DNA of 64,000 nt from Isoetes taiwanensis (taxonomy: Eukaryota > Streptophyta > Lycopodiopsida > Isoetales > Isoetaceae), in NCBI GenBank assembly GCA_021234155.1, contig JAJEKV010000040.1, positions 11,985,072 to 12,049,071 on the forward strand, in the 5' to 3' direction. Shown here piece after piece: positions 43,837-54,038 of the stretch; the first letter of the stretch is position 1; each line of letters starts with the position of its first letter. The notes below the pieces were generated by a model. The model saw only the letters and a list, made by a program, of their open reading frames with translations. It was not told the DNA's origin and did not search any database. The translations under genes and the position numbers were made by a program.

Positions 43837-46800
43837 GTCTTGCCACTGAAAAAGCGTTCTACTTGCCACATCGGGAGGAGGACAGGCCCAAACTCTGCTC
43901 CGTCAGTTCCCCTTGCTCCGTATTCTCGGCTGCAGCTTCTCGGCCAGGTCCCAAGTGCAACAGACCAAGTCTCGGCCCTCAAAACGCAAACCCTTCTAGA
44001 ACCTGGCAACCCACGGGGTTTACGTTTGAGCCCTCTCCTTGTCGGTCCGGTGGGACCTTGCGCGCGGATTTGACGTGGAGTGGGGGTGTTGGCGCCAGAA
44101 CCACGGACCCTAAAATCCCCGGAAGCTGCGCTTGCCCCAATTCCCCTCCCCAAGGCCACGGGGCCGGGACGGGCGAACTCCCTCTCCCGGAATCGCGATT
44201 TGGCTGCCAATGGACTCGAGAACATCGACATTGCCACAGGGACCAAGTTCCGTGGCCGGAAGACCACCCGACCTCCAAGAAGCGCCAAAGTAGCTCACTT
44301 CCATCACACTCGTGAGTCAATTGGCCTAGGATGTGGATGCGGGATATCTTGTCGTGGAGGCGTGAGTGTTACTTTCTTTTGCAAAACCGACCTTGTAACT
44401 TGCTCTCTAGGGTAATTTCGCCATTACGGGACGATTTGGGGGGTCGATTTGCTATTCCGAGCCTCCCTCGGTGCCCGAACGACAAAACACTGCGGTTTAT
44501 ACAAGGCCGACCTCGGGGCGCCCTTGGTTTGACAAGTTCTCCGGACCGATCTGGAATCGTTTGGGCCTTCGAAGAGGGGCCCCCTGAGCGGAGGATCCAA
44601 CGTTCGGATAGGGGGAACCGGGCTCGGGAGGGTGGTCATTAGCGCGGTACCCCCAAACTCCGTTCCGTCGGTTCCTATTGCTCGCGTTCTACCGGCCGCG
44701 GCTTTCGGCCAGTCCCAATTACAATGAGACCAAGACCGGCCCCCAAAACGCAAACCCTTCTAGAACACGGCAATTCACGGGGTTTACCTTTGAGGCCCTC
44801 TCCTTGTCGATTTGGCCGGGACCTTTGCCCGAGTGACTTGATGTGGAGTGGGGGTGTTGACTTTTAACACGGACCCTAAAATCCCCTAAGCCGCTTGCCC
44901 GAATTTCCTCTCCCTAAGGCCCCGAGGGGGACCGGACGGGCCTCCTCCCTCTCAGGAACCACGATTTGGCTCTGCCAATGGACTGGAAACGTCGACATTG
45001 CTCTAGGGACCAAGTTACGTGGCCGAAGACCAAAACTTCGACCCCCAAACGCAAACCCTTCTAGAACACGGCAACTCACGGGGTTTACGTTTTGGAGGCC
45101 CCTCCTTGTCGATTTGGCGGGACCTTGCAGGTGACTTGGCGTGGAGTGGGGGGTGTTGGACGTGAGCACGGACCCTAAAATCCTCCCGAAGCTGCTTGCC
45201 CGAAATTCCTCTCCCTAAGGCCCAGGGGACGGACGGGCGACCTCCCTCTCAGGAACCGCGATTTGGCTCTGCCAATGGACTCAGAACGTCGACATTGCCC
45301 TAGGGACCAAGTTCTGTGGCCAGAAGACCAAAACTCGGCCCCAAAACGAAAACCCTTCTAGAACCTGGCAACTCACAGGGTTTACGTTTCGGAGGCCCTC
45401 TCCTTGTCAGATTTGGCCGGGACCTGCCGCCCGTGTCTTGGCGTGGGTGGGGTGTTGGACGCCGGGCGGGGACCCTAAAATCCCAAAGCTACTTGCCCCG
45501 ATTGAGTTCATTACAAGTTAATTATGCCATCCATGTCAAATAGCTTTAGGGAGCAAATCCGTTGAACAAGGGCATTCTCTCTATCCATATGCCTTGATCT
45601 TTGAAACACAACCATCATCACAAGCAACCAAATCTAAACCCCCTCCCCCAACCCACGCGGTAGTAGTTTTTGCTTTTCTATAATCATTTATCTTCATTCT
45701 AGTAGTTATGATGCTTTTTCGAATCATTTATCTTCATTCTAATAGTTATGATGCTTATATTCTCAATGCAATCTTAGACCAAGTATAACGTCCGGCCGAC
45801 CAAGGTCAACCCCAAGTACAACGATCCCACAAACTCCATTCCTTTGACCTTAGCTAACCCTTTGACCTAGACCTTCTCCAAAAATTTGAAAATTGGGTGT
45901 AGGCTTTGGAGATTAATTAGGAGATCCGGCAAAAAATCAGAATTTATTTTCAGACAATGCATTAATTGCGAATTTATGAATGTCTTGCCCCTAAAGCCCC
46001 CGACTTCTACTTGCCACATCGGAGGAGGACAGGCCCAAACTTCGCTCCGTCGGTTTCCCTTGCTCGTATTCTCGGTTCGGGGTTCTCGGCCAGTCCCAAG
46101 TGCAACAGATCAAGTCTCGGCCCTCAAAACGCAAAACCCTTCTAGAACCGGCAACCCATTGGGGTTTACGTTTGAGGCCCCTCCTTGTCGGTGGTAGGGA
46201 CCTTGCACAGTGACTTGGCGTGGAGTGGGGGGTGTTGGCCTTGAGCACCGGACCCTAAAATCCCGGGTCGCTTGCCCCGAATTTCTCTCCCCAAGGCCCC
46301 GGGACCGGACGGCGACCTCCCGCCTCCGGAATCATGATTTGGCTCTCGCCAATGGACTCTAACGCGTCGACATTGCCAGGGGAACCGTTCCGGGCCGAAG
46401 ACCAGGACCTCAAGAAGCCCAAGTAGCTCACTTCCATCACACTCGTAGTCAATTGGCCTAGGATGTGGATGGGATCTTTGTGCGTGGAGGGCGTGGAGTG
46501 TTACTTTCTTTTGCAAAACCGGCCTTGTAACTTGCTCCCTAGGGTGGGGCCATTCCAGGACGATTTGGGGGCCGATTTGCCGAAGAACCTCCTCGGTGAC
46601 CCGAACGACAAAACACTAATGCCCGGTTTATACAAGGCCGACCCTAAGGGCGCCCAGCGGTTTGACAAGTTCTCCGGGGACCGATCCGGAATCTTTTGGG
46701 CCTTCGAAGAGGGGCCCCCTGAATGGAGGATCCAACGGTCGGATAGGGGAACCGGGCCGGGAGGGTGGTCATTAGCGTGCAGAAGCCCCAGGGAGCTGGC

Positions 46801-49800
46801 GGGAAGGGCTGCCTCGGGAACTTTTTTTGGATCCGCCTCTTGGGGTCCGGACCCCCCTCTTGTGAGGGATCCCCGCAAGGTCCCCGCATCGTTTGACTTG
46901 GGAAGGGTACCCGGCTCGGTTCCCCCGCAGCGGGCTGCCCCAAACCGGATTCTAATGCTAACCCTTTGACCTAGACCTTCTCTCGCCAAAATTTTGAAAA
47001 TTGGGCCGTGTCTTTGGAGATGAATTTGGAATCCAGGTGACAAAGAATCGAATTATTTTTCGTACAATGCATTAATTGCGAATTTATGAATGTCTTGCCA
47101 CTATAAAAGTGCCCCCGACTTCTACTTGCCACATCGGGAGGAGGGGGGGCCCAACTCCGCTCAGGTCGGGTTCCCCTTGCTCCCGTATTCTGTTGCGGCT
47201 TCTCGACCCGAGTCCCAAGTGCAACAGACCAAGTCTCGGTCCCAAAAGCGCCAAACCCTTCTAGAACACGGCAACCCACGGGGGTTTACGTTTGAGGCCC
47301 TCTCTGTCGCCGGGCCGGGAGGGACCTCACGTGACTTGGCGTGGAGTGGGGGTGTTGGCCTTGAGCGGGGACCCTAAAATCCCGGAAAATTGCTTGGGAA
47401 TTTCCTCTCCCAAAGGCCACGGGGGCCCGGTTGGGCGACCTCGCCTCTCCGGGAATCGCGATTTGGCTCTACGCCAATGGACTCGAAGCGTCGACACGCG
47501 CCCCACAGGGACCAAGTTCCGTGGGCGAAGACCACCCGACCTCAAGAAGCGCCAAAGTAGCTCACTTCCATGACACTCTCATAGTCAATTGGCCTAGGAT
47601 GTGGATGCGGGATCTTTTGTCGTGGAGGGCGTGAGTGTTCTTTCTTTTTGCAAAACCGACCTTGTAACTTGCCCTCTAGGGTAATTTCGCCATTCCGGAC
47701 GCATTTGGTGATTTACGCATTTGCCATTCCGAGCCTCCTGGGTGACCGAATCGACAAAACATCACTGGGTTTATACAAGGGGCCCAAGGACGCCTGGGTT
47801 TGACAAGTTCTCCTGGGACCGATCTCGAATCTTTTGGGCCTTCCCAAGAGGGGCCCCTGAATGGAGGATCCAACGGTCGGATAGGGGAACCGGGCTCCGG
47901 GAGGGTGGTCATTAGCGTGCAGCCCCCCGGGGGAGCGCTGCCGGGAAGGGCTGCCTCGGGAACTTTTTTGGATCCCGCCTCCTGGGGTCCCGGACTCCCC
48001 CTCTTGTGAGGGATCCCGCAAGGTCCCGGGCATCGTTTGACTTGGGAAGGGTGCCAGCTCGGTTGCCCCGCAATCCCAGGCTGCCCCCACCGCTCTAATG
48101 CTAACCCTTTGACCTAGACCTTCTCCGAAAATTTAAAATTGGGGCGTGTCTTTGGAGATGAATTTGGAATCCAGTGGCAAAGAATCAGAATTTATTTTCA
48201 TTACAATGCATTAATTGCGAATTTATGAATGTCTTGCCACTATAAAAGTGCCCCCCGACTTCTACTTGCCACATCGGGAGGAGGACAGGCCCAAACTCCG
48301 CCGTCAGTTCCCTTGCTCGTATTCTCATTTCGGCTTCTCGGCCAGGTCCCAAGTGCAGCAGACCAAGTCTCGGTCCCCAAAAACGCAAACCCTTCTAGAA
48401 CCCACGGCAACCCACGGGGGTTTACGTTTGAGGCCCTCTCCTTGTCGATTCGGCGGGACCTCACGCCGCGTGACTTGACGTGGAGTGGGGGTGTTGATGC
48501 CGAGCGGGGACCCTAAAATCCCCCCGGGCTGCCTTTTCTTTCCTCTCCCCAAGGCCACGGGGGACGGGCGACCTCCCTCTCCGGAATCGCGATTTGGCTC
48601 TGCCCAATGGACTCGAAACGTCGACATTGCCACAGGGGACCAAGTTCCGCGGGCGGAAGACCACCCGACCTCCAAGAAGCCAAAGTAGCTCACTTCCATG
48701 ACACTCATAGTCAATTGGCCTAGGATGTGGATGCGGGATCTTTCTGTCGTGGAGGGCGTGGTGTTTCTTTTTTTTTTGCAAAACCGACCTTGTAACTTGC
48801 CCTCTAGGGTAATTTCGCCATTCCGGACGATTTGGCAGGGTCGATTTGCCATTCCGAGCCTCCCTCGGTGCCCGAACGACAAAACAACGCGGTTTATACA
48901 AGGCCGACCTCGGGGCGCCCGCTGGGTTTGACAAGTTCTCCCGGACCGACCGGAATCTTTTGGGCCTTCCCCAAGAGGGGCCCCCTGAGCGGAGGATCCA
49001 ACGGTCGGATAGGGGAACAGGGCCCGGGAGGGTGGTCATTAAGCGTCCCGGGAGAGCCGCCAGAAGGGCTGCCTCGAAACTTTTTGATCCCTCCTCTTGG
49101 GATGGGACTCTCCCCTCTTCAGGAGCCATCCCCCCCCAAGGTCCCCGGGCCTCGTTTGACTTGGGGAAGGGTGCCAGCTCGGTTGTTCCCGGGCAACGGG
49201 CTGCCCCAACCGCTCTAATGCTAACCCTTTGACCTAGACCTTCTCCCAAAATTTCAAAATTGGGTCTTTGGAGATGAATTAGGAATCCGGTGGGCAAAGA
49301 ATCGGAATTTATTTTCGTGACAATGCATTAATTGCGAATTTATGAATGTCTTGCCATCGTAAAAGTGCCCCGACTTCTACTTGCCACATCGGGAGGAGGA
49401 CAGGCCCAAACTCCGCTCCCGCCGGTTCCTCTTGTTCGTATTCTGTTTCGGCTTTCGGCCAGTCCCAAGTGCAAATGGACCAAGTCTCCCGCCCCCAAAA
49501 TGCAAACCCTTCTAGAACCCCGCAACCCACGTGGTTTCGTTTGCGGAGGCCCTCTCCTTGTCCGATTCTACGCGGGACCTTTTGGCGCGGACTTGACGTG
49601 GAGGGGGGTGTTGATGCTGAGGCGGGGACCCTAAAATCCCTTCTAAGCCGCTTGCCCCAATTTCCTCTCCCCAAGGCCCCGGGGATCGGGGGCGCGACCT
49701 CCCTCCTGGAATCGCGATTTGGCTCTGCCAATGGACTCAGAACGTCGACATTGCCCTGGAGACCAAGTTCCGTGGCCAGAAGACCACCCGACCTCCAAGA

Positions 49801-52055
49801 CGCGCCAAAGTAGCTCACTTCCATCACACTCGTAGTCAATTGGCCTAGGATGTGGATGCGGGATAATCGTCGTGGGAGGCGTGAGTGTTTCTTGCTTTTG
49901 CAAAACCGACCTTGTAACTTGCTCTCTAGGGTAATTTCGCCATTCCAGACGATTTGGCAGGGTCGATTTGCCATTCCGGAGCCTCTTCGGTGCCCGAACG
50001 ACAAAACACTGCGGTTTATACAAGGCCGAGACCTCGGGGACGCCCGCCGGTTTGACAAGTTCTCCTGGACCGACTGGAATCTTTTGGGCCTTCCCAAGAG
50101 GGGCCCCCGAACGGAGGATCCAACGGTCGGATAGGGGAACCGGGCCCGGAGGATCGCCATTAGCGCAGCCCGGGGGGAGCGCCGCCAGAAGGGCTGCCTC
50201 GGGAACGCTTTTGATCCCGCCTCTTGGGGTCCGGACTCTCCCTCTTGTGAGGGATCCCCGCAAGGTCCCGGGCCTCGTTTGACTTGGGGAAGGGTGCCAG
50301 CTCGGTTGCCCCGCAATGTGGCTGCCCCGACCGCTTCTAATGCTAACCCTTTGACCTAGACCTTCTCCAAAAATTTGAAAATTTGGGGTGTGGCCGGACA
50401 TGAATTAGGAATCCACGGTGGCAAAAATCAGAATTTATTTTCGTACAATGCATTAATAATTGTAATTTATGAATGTCTTGCCATCAATAGCGCCCCGACT
50501 TTCTACTTGCCACATCGGGAGGAGGATGTGCCCAAACTCCGCCTCGCCGGTTCCCTTGTTCAGTATTCTCTGGGCTGCAGCTCTTCTCGGCCAGTCCCAA
50601 GTGCAACAGACCAAGTCTCGGCCCCCAAAACGCAAACCCTTCTAGAACCTGGCAACCCACAGGGTTTACGCCGCCGGAGCCCTCTCCTTATCAGATTCGT
50701 CCCGACCTTGCGCGCCGTGTCTTACGTGGAGTGGGGGTGTTGACGCCTTGAGCAAGGACCCCTAAAATCCCCTGAAGCCGCTTGCCCCAAATTTCCTCTC
50801 CCCAAGGCCCCTGGGGACGGGCGATCTCCCCCCGAACCGCGATTCGCTCTCGCCAATGGACTCGGGACGCCGACATTGCCCTCGGGAGCAAGTTCCGTGG
50901 CCGTAAGACACCCTCCAAGAAGCCAAAGTAGCTCACTTCCATCACACTCGTAGTCAATTGGCCTAGGATGTGGATGCGGGATACCGTCGTGGAGGGCGCG
51001 GAGTGTTTCTTTCTTTGCAAAACCGACCTTGTAACTTGCTCCCCTAAGGTAAGTTAGCCATTCCGGACGATTTGGCAGGGTCGATTTGCTATTCGGAGCC
51101 TCTTCTTCTGCGTCTCGAACGACAAAACATCTGCGTTTTTATACAAGGCCGACCTCGGGGCCGCCCCGGGTTTGACAAGTTCTCCTGCACCGATCTGGAA
51201 TCTTTTGGGCCTTCCCAAAGAGGGGCCTCGAACGGAGGATCCAACGGTCGGATAGGGGAAACGGGCCGGGAGGGTGGTCATTAGCGGCCACGGGGGGGGA
51301 GCGCCGGCCAGAAGGGTTTGCCTCGGGAACGTTTTGGATCCCGCCTCTTGGGATCCGGACTCTCCCCTCTTGGAGGGATCCCCGGAAGGTCCCCGGCCTC
51401 GTTTGACTTGGGAAGGGTGCCAGCGGTTGCCCCCCGCAACGGGCCGCCTCGACCGCTTCTAATGCTAACCCTTTGACCTAGACCTTCTCCCAAAATTTGA
51501 AAAATTGGGTCGCAGGCCGGAGATGAATTAGGAATCCATTTGGCAAAAAATCAGAATTTATTTTCGTGACAATGCATTAATTGCGAATTTATGAATGTCT
51601 TGCCATCGCAGCGCCCCGACTTCTACTTGCCACACGGGGAGGAGGACATGCCCAAACTCCGCCCGGCCGCCTCCCTTGCTCTCAGATTTCTACCGCAGCC
51701 TTTTCGCCGTGTCCAAGTGCAATGCACCAAGTCTCGCCCCCAAAACGCAAACCCTTCTAGAACCCGGGCAACCCATGTGGTTTACGCTTCTGAGGGCCCC
51801 TCCTTATCGATTCTACGGACCAAGGCCGCGGTTTGACGCGGAGTGGGGGTGTTGACGCCGTGAGCAAGGACCCTAAAATCCCCCCGAAGCCGCTTGTTCC
51901 CAATTTCCTCTCCCCAAGGCCCCGGGGGACTGACGGGCGATCTCCCCCTCCCTCGAACCGCGATTCGTCTCGCCAATGGACTCGGGACATCGACATTGCC
52001 CCGGGAGCAAGTTCCGTGGGCAAAAGACCGCGACATGTTCACCCAACTAAGAAAT
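43837..52055 (+). repeat. satellite array, right part
   Basis: The array resumes in the unit where the gypsy element broke it (GTCTT|GCCACTGAAAAAGCG). Anchors recur at about 45970, 47081, 48219, 49338, 50465 and 51587, spacing 1.11-1.14 kb. The first interval is a 2.1-kb variant carrying the 350-bp AT-rich module at 45507-45855. Copies differ mainly by deletions of a few bases. The last copy is truncated near 52030-52055. A minus-strand frame of 335 codons spans 49309-50316 but is not open in neighbouring copies. Confidence 0.92.
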
Positions 52056-52489
52056 GAGTTTTGACGCCGCCAGATACGCCGCGACGCCGACGTATTGTCA
52101 ATCTGGCCACCGCCAGTCACCTACGACTTGGCAAAGACACGCGGCAAATACGCATCGACGCGTGTCATCCGCTCTATAATGTCACGCCACGCCGCGATGC
52201 GACGCCACGCCGCAGACATCCACCGGGCATGACACCGCCGCCCACCCACCCAAATTACCCACCGGCGCGGACAGATAGACCAAGTGACGCGACGTCGCAT
52301 GCGACGTGACGTCGCAAATGTGGCAATTGTCGTCCACTTGGCACCGACATCCACCCGACGCGGATGACCGCCAGTCACGAAAGTGTCGACGCCGCGAAGA
52401 CACGCCGTGATGCGACGTTCCTCGCGACGCGTGACGCCGCGATGGTCACGCCAATTGGCGCACGCCACGCCGCAGAACGTCGCAAGCCC
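52056..52489. repeat. right subterminal region of the CACTA-like element
   Basis: Very GC-rich, with many GACGCC, CACGCCGC and GCGACGT words in both orientations. The palindrome ACGTCGCATGCGACGT is at 52292-52307. Read from the right end, GCGACGT recurs about every 13 bp, as at the left end. Confidence 0.75.
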
Positions 52490-52519
52490 ACGTCGCAAAA
52501 TGACCATTCTCTTGTTGTG
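52490..52519 (-). repeat. right terminal inverted repeat
   Basis: Reverse complement starts CACAACAAGAG and ends GCGACGT, matching 20681-20710 at 27 of 30 bases. Followed by ATT. Confidence 0.8.
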
Positions 52520-52604
52520 ATTCTTCATATGCCCTCCATTTTGTCCAACTCTCTTGATCACCTTCTTTGTGGATGCCAAACTATGCTTTATGGTAAATCT
52601 TACC

Positions 52605-52692
52605 TTTTGATGTGATTACATTGTTATAGAGAGAAGAACTTGCGCAAGTTTTGATGTGATTGCATTGTTATAGAGAGAAGAACTTGCGAAGA
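52605..52692 (+). repeat. 44-bp tandem duplication
   Basis: Two nearly identical copies of a 44-bp unit (TTTTGATGTGATT...ACTTGCG), at 52605-52648 and 52649-52692, differing at one internal base and at the last bases. Confidence 0.85.
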
Positions 52693-52700
52693 CGAGACAA

Positions 52701-52935
52701 GTAAGACCTTAGTCTTGGCCAAATTGACCCTCATTCCAGTGGCCCCGCAGAAAGTAACCAGAGCATGTAGATGCTGCTGCATGGATTCCGAGGTGTGGGT
52801 TAGGAGGTCTACATCATCTATTATATGAGGCGCCTAATGATCTGGTGCAGCTAAGCTCCTCACCCCCGTGATCCCAAACAATGTTGGGGAAAGTAGGCAT
52901 CGGACACCAATAATACTGTTGACAGGAGATGCATC
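52701..52935 (-). mobile_element. LINE-B reverse transcriptase relic
   Basis: The plus strand reads CCTTAGTCTTGGCCAAATTG, then TCTACATCATC, AATGATCTGG and CCCAAACAATGTTGGGG. This is the same order and wording as 12340-12600 in LINE-B copy 2, so it encodes the YADD and LFGLY region on the minus strand. It is short, shifted and non-functional. Confidence 0.75.
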
Positions 52936-54038
52936 CATGTACAATGTACAGCTCAGTAAAAAGGATTCAATGTAGGATATCAAGACGTTCCTGGATTTCA
53001 AAACTTTCCTATTATTTCAGGAAAGGTCAAAATGTTAAGGAAAACCAGCCTACCTTTAAGAAGTTTCTCCAGCATACTAGCAGAGGACTGGCTCCCTCAT
53101 TGCTAGGGGGTGTATCTGTACACTAGATAGCCCTACCATTTTTTGCTGCAGAATTAAATTTCGAAAGAGAAAGTTTTGTTAACCATTTTATTTTAACAAA
53201 GCTTGACTATTTTATTAACTGAGATTTTGTCTGTAGTTGTACATTCATGACTACTCCTAAGAGGGCCAGTGTGGAATGCTGGAAAGCAAGCTTACACTTG
53301 CAGAAGACTTGCAGGCAATTCTTTGCGCATCAGAACTCTTTGCGCATCAGGACTCCACAGTTGTGGAAATCCAGTTTAGTGAAAGGTATCTATTATGGCT
53401 GCTCAACCATTGATCTGCAGCACAAGCACAACGCTCCACATACTCCTCCAGCTAGAATCTGGGCCCTCCCAAACGTGATTGCATTTCGAACCTCAAACGT
53501 GGATGACAGAATGTTCTTGAGTTTTCACGATAGATAGAAGATAGTGCTCCATAGAAGTTCAAATAAGACATGGAGAACGACAGAAGCTTCTCTCATCATT
53601 TAAGTGTTATGCTCTCTATGCGTGAGTTCATTTCTGAAGTCTCTTCAAATCTGGATCATTCATCTGTGCAATGTGATTAAATTTACAATTTGATTAATCT
53701 GTACAAAGCAATGTGTGTGTAATCTGATCGTTGAGTTATTAATATTTGTAAATTGTTATAAAATGCAGGTGAAGCCAGAACGCTAAGCACATTCTGGAAT
53801 TTCAAGTAAAAACATATTTTACTACTAGTTGGTGCCATGCGTGGATATACAAGAATACGGGTCAAATACCCTTCTAAGATACAAATATGTAATCACTCAG
53901 TTGCTATGTTGCAAAAGATAGCTGATGATCTGTTCGATTTCTTTTGAACCAAAACAATTGATTGTTACCTGGACTGCCCTTTATTTAAGTGTTCCTTGCA
54001 TTCCAGATTCTTCATTCAACATGCTGTCGTCTCTAATG
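52936..54038. other. no gene assigned; may include MLO 3' UTR
   Basis: A 96-codon plus-strand frame at 53247-53537 has no recognisable domain. The part next to 54039 should contain the 3' UTR of the minus-strand MLO gene, whose end I cannot place. Confidence 0.45.

Larger units (their letters stand above)
20681..52519. mobile_element. giant CACTA-like transposon, 31.8 kb
   Basis: The two ends are inverted repeats of 30 bp (20681-20710 and 52490-52519) matching at 27 positions. They start CACAACA, are flanked by ATT on both sides, and are followed inward by GCGACGT-rich subterminal DNA. Terminal CAC, a 3-bp duplication and repeated subterminal motifs fit the CACTA (En/Spm) superfamily, although the usual start is CACTA or CACTG. 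I see no transposase, so the element is probably non-autonomous. It encloses a satellite array and a nested gypsy element; without the latter it is about 20.4 kb. The alternative is two unrelated ends of one family that happen to face each other. Confidence 0.72.

Noticed and set aside
24003-52055. Dozens of open frames of 60-200 codons on both strands in the satellite
   Set aside because: They come from GC-rich repeated DNA, shift frame between copies and show no domain. I treat them as non-coding.
24003-52055. rRNA gene or rDNA spacer array
   Set aside because: I found no 5S, 5.8S, 18S or 26S signature in any unit.
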